64,000 nt of DNA, from positions 124,001-188,000 of the forward strand of contig NZ_RJJX01000006.1 in the NCBI RefSeq assembly GCF_003996985.1, read 5' to 3'. Below are positions 46,977 through 53,852 of the stretch, piece by piece (within the stretch, counting starts at the first letter, position 1; every line of letters starts with the position of its first letter). Below the pieces are notes generated by a model that searched no databases, was not told the DNA's origin, and saw nothing but the letters and a program-made list of their open reading frames with translations. A program made the position numbers and the translations under genes. The stretch comes from Ancylomarina longa (GTDB taxonomy: Bacteria > Bacteroidota > Bacteroidia > Bacteroidales > Marinifilaceae).

Positions 46977-47984
46977 TCATTTATAATCTTCTTTAATGAA
47001 CTGTCCATGTTCTGTATCTTTTAATATTATTTCTGCAATTTTTTTCTCAACATAATAGTTACACGATTCACTCAACATTTCAATATTTCCAGCTGGATTA
47101 ACCTCAAGAAAAATATATTCTCTTTGATTTGTAACAATAAAATCAAAGGAGCCTGTATCTAATCCACTTTCTCTCATAAACTGAAATAATTTATTTCCGA
47201 TTTTTTCAGGTAATATAAAAGGCACTCCTCGATTCATCTTTTCATTATCATAGTTTCGATAATCCGATTTTGTTTTCTTGTTATTTTGCGAGAACATTGC
47301 CATCGCGTAAATTTGATCATACACTACAAATACACGCAATTCAATCCATTTATCAATATTATTCTGCAATAGAGATGGAAAAATTAATCCATTTGATAAC
47401 GGCTTTTTTTCAATTCTTACTTCTTTGGTACTTAGGTCAATATATCTATTGAATTCCATTACATTTACCACCTCACTAATTGGCTTTGTAATGCAAGCTT
47501 GACATGATAGAAATTTATTTATCATTCGGTAGTTTTCGGAAACAATAGAATTAGGGATTTTTAAGCCAGATTTTTTAGCTCGTTCTAAATTTTCAAGTTT
47601 ATTTACTTTTGTTTTAAAACAATTACCTAATGAATTCTTATCGTGAAGCCGATTTAAAATAAAATCCCTACAAATACTCCATTCTGCATCCAAAAATAGT
47701 TTCAACTGTATCTGTGTTTCATTATCCGAGAAGTTTGCCAGCTTAATTTTTTTATGCAAATGACCTCTTCTGTACCAGAAAAAATTAACCTGAGATAAGC
47801 TGATTCTTTTATTTTTAATGAAAAGAGTGAAATCAACCTCATTATAATTATTAATATGAATCTCTTTAATATTAATAAAATCCTTTTCATTAATTCTCAA
47901 AACATTATTATAATTATAATACAGGAACCACTCTAAAACCTTATCAGTTGTTAAATCATTACTTTGGCTTAGAACAAGAAGCAT
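46977..47984 (-). CDS. gwsG: Grasp-with-spasm ATP-grasp peptide maturase
   Basis: The 335-residue protein is a peptide-modifying ATP-grasp ligase. An N-terminal non-catalytic region (NVNFFW-like QVNFFWYRRG near 65-74) precedes the ATP-grasp core. ITKPISEVVNV (about 160-170) binds nucleotide. The segments ELRVFVVYDQI and KSDYRNYD follow, and the metal-binding FLEVNPAGNIEML lies near 300-312. Related enzymes (microviridin/graspetide ligases) link carboxylate side chains to hydroxyl or amine side chains. It overlaps the lipoprotein gene by 26 bp. The likely substrate is the 57-residue peptide at 49216-49389. Confidence 0.9.
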   Translation of the reverse strand: MLLVLSQSNDLTTDKVLEWFLYYNYNNVLRINEKDFINIKEIHINNYNEVDFTLFIKNKRISLSQVNFFWYRRGHLHKKIKLANFSDNETQIQLKLFLDAEWSICRDFILNRLHDKNSLGNCFKTKVNKLENLERAKKSGLKIPNSIVSENYRMINKFLSCQACITKPISEVVNVMEFNRYIDLSTKEVRIEKKPLSNGLIFPSLLQNNIDKWIELRVFVVYDQIYAMAMFSQNNKKTKSDYRNYDNEKMNRGVPFILPEKIGNKLFQFMRESGLDTGSFDFIVTNQREYIFLEVNPAGNIEMLSESCNYYVEKKIAEIILKDTEHGQFIKEDYK

Positions 47985-49149
47985 TTTTTGGTAGATTAAG
48001 TTTGTATTTGTGTATATTCTCCAACCACCTCTCCTTCAAACCTCTGTAATCGTCTAATAAGAAACCATTTAATATATCATCCTTAGCATATTTCAATTCT
48101 GTTTCTTTTTCAATTTTTATCATCAATTCAAAATAATCGTCATCTGTTTTACAAGTACCACAATTTAAATAAGCCTGTTTAATTTCTTTAAATGGATAAT
48201 TTGCATACCAAGTAGTTTTTAGAACGTCGCTATTTAATGGTGTATATGGCATTAATCCAATCGAATCACGATTTTTATTAACCCAACTTGCTTTGTCTTT
48301 ATTCAGAGGAGTGAATAATTCAACTCTTTCAGTTTGAAAGTCTAGTCGAATTGCAAATTTACCATAAGGATGATTAGGATTGTGATAAGATACAACCTGG
48401 GAATAAAACTCTGGAGTAAGATTACCATGATGTAATTCCTTTAATAAAATCTTATCCCATGCTAAGGAACTAAAATTCATTTTAATAGAAGATGCTCTTA
48501 TTTTATCGGAGTTGGTAACAATGTTTTTCATTCCAAAATAATGTCTGAAAAATGCCCAGTACTGTAAATTTAGAGAATCCTTATTCAGTAAAAACTTTGG
48601 TAGGCCATACTCTGAATATAATGTATGTAATCTATTGGCATTTTTAAAATACACCTTATAAAGTGAATCTCTATTGCAAATACCCCAAATATCAGCGGCT
48701 TTTTGATCTTTCAAAAATAATTCATGATAAATGTTTCGCTCCTTCTTATCTTGATTTTTTAGATAACTATCGCGCAGTTTTGAATAATCTTTTCCAAACT
48801 GTATCCATGAATCTGATGCTCTGAGATCGGTAAAATAATCATTTTGAAAATCAACTTCTTGATACCCATGTAGCACTAATTCTTTAGCGTACTGCAATGC
48901 TTTTTCAAACTTCCCTAATTTAATTGCGCAGACACAACCATTATGAACATCCTTGTAAAAATGTTTGGGATATTCTTTAAATAGATCCTCATAAATAGCC
49001 AAAGCTGAATCTAACTCACCATTTATAATGTTAAAATTAGCATCAATTATCTTATGATGATAAGCAACATAGTCTCTTTCTTTACTATTTGAACAGGAAA
49101 AAATTACTGATAGTAATAAGCCAACAAGACAAAAATAAATAAATCTCAT
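47959..49149 (-). CDS. TPR-like lipoprotein inside the RiPP operon
   Basis: The ATG at 49149 gives 396 residues with a clear lipoprotein signal (LVGLLLSVIFSC, Cys about 20). An ATG nine codons upstream is less likely. TPR-like helices (about 25-110, AIYEDLFKEYPKHFYKDV and KLGKFEKALQYAKELVLHG) are followed by an unassigned region to about 390, with a CGTC pair near 340. It lies 66 bp after the precursor gene and overlaps gwsG by 26 bp, so it is an operon member. It might be an immunity protein, a periplasmic receptor or a processing aid, but this is context only. Confidence 0.78.
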   Translation of the reverse strand: MRFIYFCLVGLLLSVIFSCSNSKERDYVAYHHKIIDANFNIINGELDSALAIYEDLFKEYPKHFYKDVHNGCVCAIKLGKFEKALQYAKELVLHGYQEVDFQNDYFTDLRASDSWIQFGKDYSKLRDSYLKNQDKKERNIYHELFLKDQKAADIWGICNRDSLYKVYFKNANRLHTLYSEYGLPKFLLNKDSLNLQYWAFFRHYFGMKNIVTNSDKIRASSIKMNFSSLAWDKILLKELHHGNLTPEFYSQVVSYHNPNHPYGKFAIRLDFQTERVELFTPLNKDKASWVNKNRDSIGLMPYTPLNSDVLKTTWYANYPFKEIKQAYLNCGTCKTDDDYFELMIKIEKETELKYAKDDILNGFLLDDYRGLKERWLENIHKYKLNLPKNASCSKPK

Positions 49150-49215
49150 ATCTAATGTGTTAAAAGCGGCACCCAATACACTTTTATTGAATATTAGGCG
49201 CCTTAAATTTAAAAT

Positions 49216-49389
49216 CTATTGGCATTTTTCATAAGTCAATGTACCATCATCAGCACAATAATCCCTATACTCAACACTTCCATCATAGGCTGGACCACAA
49301 GGGGTTTTTACGCCACAACCATGAACTTTTATTAATTCTTCTTTCTTAATTTCACTCTTTTTAAATAAATCTGATTTTAAAGTCTTCAT
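49216..49389 (-). CDS. RiPP precursor peptide of the grasp-with-spasm system
   Basis: A 57-codon frame starts with ATG at 49389 and stops at 49216, first in the operon. The first 24 residues are a Lys/Glu-rich leader (MKTLKSDLFKKSEIKKEE, then LIKVHG) resembling Bacteroidota natural-product precursors, whose leaders end ELxxIxGG. Here the double glycine is replaced by Gly24-Cys25. The presumed core (25-57) carries Cys25, 31, 45 and 56, acceptor Thr/Ser at 29, 38, 50 and 52, and acidic residues at 36, 40, 43, 47, 48 and 54, suitable for ester or amide cross-links by gwsG. Position and composition make a substrate role likely. The modification is not known. Confidence 0.85.
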   Translation of the reverse strand: MKTLKSDLFKKSEIKKEELIKVHGCGVKTPCGPAYDGSVEYRDYCADDGTLTYEKCQ

Positions 49390-49455
49390 TTTAAAAAATT
49401 ATCTGGCATCATTCCTTCCCTATACAACTGCCAATTGCACAGGTCACCTCATTTA

Positions 49456-49547
49456 GGTAGCTTTGCCCTTGCAAAGTTTGTAGCTCAGCTACCAAAGTCG
49501 TTTCCGGGATGAGAACGGATTTAATTCTATTTATTCCGGAACGACTT
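49456..49547 (-). promoter_or_regulatory. Structured leader upstream of the precursor peptide
   Basis: Two strong stems lie 67-158 nt before the precursor ATG. GGTAG+CTTTGC pairs with GCAAAG and CTACC (49456-49493). AAGTCGTTTCCGG pairs with CCGGAACGACTT (49495-49507 with 49536-49547, one bulge). A self-complementary TAGCTGAGCTA segment could compete with the first stem. A regulatory leader is possible. I recognise no known riboswitch. Confidence 0.4.
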
Positions 49548-49583
49548 ATTGTAACGCGCGTTATTGTTAATGGCTACTAAAAT

Positions 49584-49621
49584 AATAAAGCTCCCTGCCA
49601 AATTTGGCAGGGAGCTTTATT
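49584..49621 (-). terminator. Strong terminator after the small HTH gene
   Basis: A perfect 19-bp inverted repeat (AATAAAGCTCCCTGCCA at 49584-49600 with its complement ending at 49621) lies 34 bp past the HTH gene stop and isolates it from the RiPP operon. Confidence 0.8.
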
Positions 49622-49654
49622 ACAAGCATGTTACACAACATTATTGATGATTTT

Positions 49655-49855
49655 TTAATCGTTTAAAACATAGGATTCCTGCATTCGGGAATAATGTATC
49701 TCCCATCCGGAGCCTTTTAAATATTCTAATATGCGATAGGCATTTCGCTCCGACACTCCTAATTTTAAAGCTAATTGGGAAGGCGTTCCTGTGGCATGAT
49801 GCTCTATTAATTCTTTTGTTCTGCTTAGGATTTCTTTGTTATCAGTAATTTTCAT
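49655..49855 (-). CDS. Small helix-turn-helix DNA-binding protein
   Basis: The 66-residue protein is a single winged-helix/HTH unit: LSRTKELIEHHATGTPSQLA, then LKLGVSERNAYRILEYLKGSG (recognition helix about 33-47), then a short wing with IHYSRMQESYVL. It could be a transcriptional regulator, perhaps of the adjacent RiPP operon or transposase, but it is separated from the RiPP genes by a terminator. No family name can be given. Confidence 0.65.
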   Translation of the reverse strand: MKITDNKEILSRTKELIEHHATGTPSQLALKLGVSERNAYRILEYLKGSGWEIHYSRMQESYVLND

Positions 49856-49916
49856 TTTGGCTTGTGATTGGTTTGGTATTAATATTTATTCCTTTATTCG
49901 GGCAATCCCTTATAGG

Positions 49917-49944
49917 GTAGAGACGTTGCATGCAACGTCTGTAC
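49917..49944. repeat. REP palindrome downstream of the RAYT gene
   Basis: A 28-bp imperfect palindrome with core ACGTTGCATGCAACGT, framed by GTAGAG and CTGTAC, lies 14 bp past the transposase stop. It is the exact reverse complement of the copy inside the gene (50321-50348) and related to the copy at 50632-50661. Confidence 0.85.
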
Positions 49945-49958
49945 GGCATGCAAGGTTT

Positions 49959-50621
49959 CTACGGTTTGTATTTATCCTCCTCCCATTTCCGGGGATTATC
50001 GTTGATGTAATTTGCGATTCGATGGTATTCCTGATCATCCCGAATAATATGATCGTGAAAACGTTCCTGCCATTCAAAATCGGAATTCATTTTTCGCGCC
50101 TCTTTTGTTACGGCTGATTTGTAGGATCGGATGATGCTGGCCAATGATCCGCACTTAGGGGATATGCTGGCCATTTTTTTATTCTTGGCATTTCCTACAA
50201 ATAATCCATCCCGTACAGACCTTGCATACATTTCTTCGTGTACAGACGTTGCATACATTTCATTCGGTACAGACGTTGCATCCATTTCATTGGGTACAGA
50301 CCTTGCATCCATTTCATTGGGTACAGACGTTGCATGCAACGTCTCTACGATATTCGATATTTCAATAATGCCATGAATGTGATTTGGCATCACCACAAAT
50401 GCGTGCAATTTTGCGAATGGAAAATGATTAGGAATCTCATACCAGAATTGATGGGCCAGCTTCCCAATTACGGATAATTCCATTTCCTGATTGGCAATAG
50501 CTCCAAAAGACAACAGCCTGCCATGGGTGCAAATTGTAACAAAATACAAGCCTTCGTTAGAATAATTCCACCACACAGCACGAGCCGATGGTATACGGTA
50601 TTTGTTTTGGAATTTTTTCAT
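49959..50621 (-). CDS. REP-associated tyrosine transposase (RAYT, Y1 family)
   Basis: The 220-residue protein has the RAYT layout: YFVTICTHGR (about 26-35), the HUH motif HIHG (81-84) within VMPNHIHGII, a candidate catalytic Tyr167 (SYKSAVTK), and a C-terminal YINDNPRKW. RAYTs are domesticated single-strand DNA nucleases thought to spread REP palindromes. The region 92-139 is an insertion of a 9-residue repeat ([T/R]SVPNEM[D/Y]A, about five units) that comes from REP DNA read in frame. Bacteroidota RAYTs are usually about 180 residues, so the insert accounts for the extra length. Whether the enzyme stays active is unknown. Confidence 0.88.
   Translation of the reverse strand: MKKFQNKYRIPSARAVWWNYSNEGLYFVTICTHGRLLSFGAIANQEMELSVIGKLAHQFWYEIPNHFPFAKLHAFVVMPNHIHGIIEISNIVETLHATSVPNEMDARSVPNEMDATSVPNEMYATSVHEEMYARSVRDGLFVGNAKNKKMASISPKCGSLASIIRSYKSAVTKEARKMNSDFEWQERFHDHIIRDDQEYHRIANYINDNPRKWEEDKYKP
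50213..50347. repeat. Five tandem 27-bp half-REP repeats inside the RAYT gene
   Basis: Units beginning GTACAGAC(G/C)TTGCAT start at 50213, 50240, 50267, 50294 and 50321, exactly 27 bp apart. Being a multiple of three, they keep the transposase frame open. Each unit begins with one arm of the REP palindrome, and the last continues into a complete palindrome. Confidence 0.9.
50321..50348. repeat. Complete REP palindrome inside the RAYT coding sequence
   Basis: The sequence is the exact reverse complement of the REP at 49917-49944. It encodes the VETLHATSV stretch of the transposase (about residues 92-100). Confidence 0.88.
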
Positions 50622-50631
50622 GATTAAATGT

Positions 50632-50661
50632 TATAGAGCCGTAGCATGCTACGGCTCTATA
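50632..50661. repeat. REP palindrome upstream of the RAYT gene
   Basis: A perfect 30-bp palindrome whose centre CGTAGCATGCTACG is framed by TATAGAGC and GCTCTATA. It shares the TAGAG-x-CGT-x-GCATGC frame of the downstream REP, so both belong to one family. It begins 11 bp before the transposase start codon. Confidence 0.82.
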
Positions 50662-50715
50662 TACAATGATTTATCTTCGGGGTTTTTATCTGCTCTTCTT
50701 ACCAATTAAGCCGAT

Positions 50716-50906
50716 CTTCGCAATTAGTAGCCTTCCTGCGCATCCGTATTTCGATCCTGCGCATTTTTTACCCGCTCTGCGCATCCGGAAAGCATCTCAG
50801 CGCATCAGGAAGCCAGTTCTGCGCATAAAGTAAGCCTTCCATCGGGTTTGGAAGGCTTCCTGCGTGTCAATTACTAGTCCTTCGCACAAAGTAATCAACC
50901 TTCGCG
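50716..50906. repeat. Degenerate array with a 20-21-bp period (about ten units)
   Basis: A C-T-(T/G)-C-GCA-like anchor recurs at 50716, 50736, 50757, 50777, 50798, 50819, (one eroded), 50860, 50880 and 50900, with steps of 20 or 21 bp and about 41 across the eroded unit. It is non-coding in all frames I checked and lies downstream of the 50913-51656 gene. The average spacing is close to two helical turns. Confidence 0.7.
50832..50858 (-). terminator. Hairpin within the 20.5-bp array
   Basis: The 9-bp stem AAGCCTTCC/GGAAGGCTT (50832-50840 with 50850-50858) lies 55 bp past the 50913-51656 gene. There is no clear T run, so it is a weak terminator candidate. Confidence 0.35.
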
Positions 50907-50912
50907 CGGCTT

Positions 50913-51656
50913 TCAGGCATTTTCAGTCTCTGATTTCTTACGCTTTTCTCTCATTTCGCGAAAATAAGCACTGGCATATAAGGTTGCTCTTTCCTCATCT
51001 TTCCAAAAGACGAAGCGACCTGCTTCCCGGATAGCATCGACTGCCTGTTTCATGTAACTATAGGCACGATCGCGCATATCCTTGGCACCTTCATTATTTG
51101 ATGTTCTTGCACCATGCACGCGTCCCAGCAATTCATTGCACTCATCCGATAGTTGTTCTGCCTTGTCTAATTTGCTTAAATCAAAGCCATTATTTTGTAA
51201 AGGCTCCGGATATTCCTTTCCCAACATAGCTAGATTCCCAAGATCCATCACTAAATCCGCCTGTGCGTAACCTTCGGCAATTCTATTTACTCTATCCAAT
51301 AGCTTTTTATCGTTGCGATGAGCAAACTTGCAAAAATGAATTAATTCGTCTCTTAAATCGGTGGCAACCGGCGCCAAAATTTTCCATTCCTCTTCGGCAT
51401 TCGATTTGTCCTTATAAACTTTATCCCAGAGTAGTTGTGCATGTTTACATCCTAAGGCTCTGGTTGGTAGTTCGTCGATTAGGCTGATGTCGAGATCTGT
51501 TGTAGCTAACAGTTCTTTGTCCTGTAGCGCATTATTGTACAGACCCTCCGCTTCATTAATGGCGATTTCAATCGGAATAGCACGAGAATTTACCTTTTCT
51601 GTAGGAATTTTAACATACTCGGTAATTAAAGCATCGTAACATTCTTTGTTTGTCAT
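50913..51656 (-). CDS. Uncharacterised alpha-helical protein
   Basis: The 247-residue, mostly helical, charged protein has no signal peptide or membrane helix. The N-terminal MTNKECYDALITEYVKIP and several Asp/Glu/Lys-rich helices are visible, with a Tyr/Phe-rich C-terminal segment (RERATLYASAYFREMREKRKK-like, about 222-243). It resembles hypothetical proteins of Bacteroidota that I cannot name with confidence. It stands alone, followed by a periodic repeat array and hairpin. Confidence 0.6.
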   Translation of the reverse strand: MTNKECYDALITEYVKIPTEKVNSRAIPIEIAINEAEGLYNNALQDKELLATTDLDISLIDELPTRALGCKHAQLLWDKVYKDKSNAEEEWKILAPVATDLRDELIHFCKFAHRNDKKLLDRVNRIAEGYAQADLVMDLGNLAMLGKEYPEPLQNNGFDLSKLDKAEQLSDECNELLGRVHGARTSNNEGAKDMRDRAYSYMKQAVDAIREAGRFVFWKDEERATLYASAYFREMREKRKKSETENA

Positions 51657-51871
51657 TTTAAATTGGGTTTAATTGTAGGTTAAAAAATAATACTTATCCA
51701 TAAATGTGAATAAGCATCCCTAAAATTAAATCTATTTTAAAATAAAACAAATTTAATAAGCGTAAAATATGTAAAGTGCGAACTTAACCGATGATGAAAA
51801 TAGTCTAGTTAAGTAGTAAAATCAGTATATGAAGCAATATTAAAGAAATGTATTTTTTTTATGTAGATGAT

Positions 51872-52264
51872 CTATTTTACCAATGTAAATCCGGATGCTT
51901 TCCAATCGTCTAATCCATACTCCATAGATAATACATGTATGCCTCGCTTTTTGTAAATCAACTTGCCTGCCATCAGGCTGCGCTCCCCGTATTTACAATA
52001 AAGCAGGTACACTTTATCGGTGCCAAGGGAATCGATCAGATGAAATAAAATATCGGATGTTTCGGCAGAGTAAGCTCCTTTAATGTGTTCTTTTAAAAAT
52101 GCTTTGTGTAAACGAACATCAATACATCTTGCTTTTGAATTAAGATGCAATATCCGATTAAACTGTGGTGCGTCTAACTGCCGTACGGTATCGGATTGTG
52201 CAAAAGCTGCAGGACTTACAAAAAAAAGTATCAGAATTATTAAAAGATATTTGTGAATTAACAT
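51872..52264 (-). CDS. Periplasmic rhodanese-like domain protein
   Basis: The 130-residue protein has a signal peptide (about 1-22, ending AFAQ) and a single rhodanese domain. The substrate-binding CIDVR (about 47-51) and the active-site loop CKYGERS (about 90-96) with a catalytic Cys are present. It could bind a persulfide or carry sulfur in the periplasm, but its partner is unknown. It lies 46 bp after hemW on the same strand. Confidence 0.82.
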   Translation of the reverse strand: MLIHKYLLIILILFFVSPAAFAQSDTVRQLDAPQFNRILHLNSKARCIDVRLHKAFLKEHIKGAYSAETSDILFHLIDSLGTDKVYLLYCKYGERSLMAGKLIYKKRGIHVLSMEYGLDDWKASGFTLVK

Positions 52265-52309
52265 TGTAATATATTTTTAAGTTGACTGCGATGGCTCTAA
52301 TATCGTCTT

Positions 52310-53470
52310 TTATATTGTGGTCTTCGCATCTTCCTTTTCCTCATTTATCCAAAAAAAATCGGACATGATGTCGTTGGATACAAAAACCCCCTTGTCGGTT
52401 AAAATGATGGCATCGCCCTCTTGCCGAAGATGCTCCGATTGAAGATATTTTTTAGCCTTCGTGCTGCAATGACGGTATATTTCTTCTCCAAAGCTTTGTC
52501 GCACTTTTTCGAGATTCATTCCCCAATAAGTGCGCAGAGTGGTTAAAACAAAATCGTTAAACCGGTCGGAAAAACTTAAGGCTTCCTTTTCAGAAAAAAT
52601 TTGATGCTCCTGAATCGCCCTCATATATTTATGATTATTGGCAATATTCCATTCCCTCTCGTTCAAATTGTAGGAGTGTGCCGAAGGACCAATACCCAAA
52701 TAAGGCTGCTGCAACCAATAGCTGGAATTGTGCCGCGAGATATATCCTTCCTTACAAAAATTAGAAATTTCGTAATGGATAAAGCCGTTCTCGCGAGCTT
52801 TTTCCAATAGATATTTAAACTGATCGAAAGATTCCTCCTCATCGAGTTCCTGCAGCTGCCCCTCTTCCAGCTTTCGGGTGAATATTGTATTGGGATCGTA
52901 CATCAAATGATAGGAGGAAATGTGCTGTATATTTAAATCGAAAACTTGCTGAAGGTTTTGCTGCCACTTTTCCATTGTCAATCCGGGAACACCATAAATC
53001 TGATCTACCGAGATATTATCAAATCCATAATCCTGAGCCCTGAGAATGGCATCGAATGCTTCCCTTCCGGTGTGGCGTCGGTTCATGAGAATGAGATCCT
53101 CGTCGTGAAAGGATTGTATGCCAACACTTAATCGGTTGATAGGACTTGCTGCCAGATTTTTGAGGTAATTGGGTTGTAAGTCGTCGGGATTTGCCTCTAT
53201 CGTAATTTCGGCATCTGCCTCTATATTCCAATATTTCGATATCGTTTCGATGAGAGATTCGATTTGCTTCACCGGATAAACCGAAGGTGTACCTCCTCCA
53301 AAATAGATGGTGGAAATCGTTTTATCTTGCAAGTAATCTTTACGGATTTTCAACTCCATTTTGAGACAGTCCAACATTTCATCCATGGCTTGCAGCGATA
53401 TGCTTTTGTGAAAGGCGCAATAGTGGCATAGTTGCTTGCAAAATGGTATATGAATATAAACTCCCGACAT
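52310..53470 (-). CDS. hemW: HemW-like radical SAM protein
   Basis: The 386-residue protein opens with the radical-SAM motif CKQLCHYC (Cys11, Cys15, Cys18), giving CxxxCxxC, then a HemN-type FGGGTPSVY (about 56-64), RLSVGIQSF and a C-terminal HemN_C winged domain (about 290-380). HemW is a heme chaperone related to coproporphyrinogen oxidase, and the name rests on this overall resemblance. The ATG at 53470 is the start. It is followed by the rhodanese gene. Confidence 0.88.
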   Translation of the reverse strand: MSGVYIHIPFCKQLCHYCAFHKSISLQAMDEMLDCLKMELKIRKDYLQDKTISTIYFGGGTPSVYPVKQIESLIETISKYWNIEADAEITIEANPDDLQPNYLKNLAASPINRLSVGIQSFHDEDLILMNRRHTGREAFDAILRAQDYGFDNISVDQIYGVPGLTMEKWQQNLQQVFDLNIQHISSYHLMYDPNTIFTRKLEEGQLQELDEEESFDQFKYLLEKARENGFIHYEISNFCKEGYISRHNSSYWLQQPYLGIGPSAHSYNLNEREWNIANNHKYMRAIQEHQIFSEKEALSFSDRFNDFVLTTLRTYWGMNLEKVRQSFGEEIYRHCSTKAKKYLQSEHLRQEGDAIILTDKGVFVSNDIMSDFFWINEEKEDAKTTI

Positions 53471-53567
53471 AAATCTCTATTTTTTTGCAAGGTAGATGCA
53501 TTTGAAATATTTTCCAGTAAATGTTCAGATAAATCCCAAAAACAATTGTAATTAGCTTAGCGCAAGG

Positions 53568-53760
53568 GGAGGCTGAAAGGCTTCAATCCCGTAGCCAGAA
53601 TCATCGCCACGGATATTTATGCACCACGGGTAATTCAGCCTGAAAACCTGACATATTCCAGCCCTTCAGGCTGATAGACTAGGGGCGATGCCCTCGTTCA
53701 GGTTTTCGGTATACTAAGGGCGATGCCCCTAGTTGTGGTATATCAGCCTTTCAGGCTTTG
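53568..53760. repeat. Intergenic REP-like repeat cluster
   Basis: The 380-bp gap between hemW and the GIN-domain gene holds repeated AGGCTGAAAGGCTT (53570-53583), CAGCCCTTCAGGCTG (53659-53673) and CAGCCTTTCAGGCTTTG (53744-53760). It also holds two copies of a GGGCGATGCCC palindrome (53682-53692 and about 53718-53728) in opposite contexts. I see no gene. It looks like a second short-palindrome family. Confidence 0.65.
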
Positions 53761-53852
53761 ATTGGAGTAAATTAGAAAGAGCTATGCAACCTTATGATCT
53801 GTTTTGCGTCTTTATTACAGATATATCATAAACCACTCTAAAAAATACAATT

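Noticed and set aside
49471..49545. tRNA-like stretch containing TAGCTCAGCT
   Set aside because: It resembles a D-arm, but no acceptor stem, anticodon arm or T-loop consensus follows.
49495..49575. Integron attC-like hairpin with a bulge and the palindrome TAACGCGCGTTA
   Set aside because: The RYYYAAC/GTTRRRY core boxes are not at the ends of the stem, and no integrase or cassette structure is seen.
50213..50347. CRISPR-like regular repeats
   Set aside because: The 27-bp units are directly contiguous without unique spacers, lie in a coding frame and derive from REP palindromes. No cas genes are present.
51657..51871. Gap between the uncharacterised gene and the rhodanese gene
   Set aside because: Examined for small ORFs and hairpins. 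Nothing convincing was found beyond AT-rich sequence.
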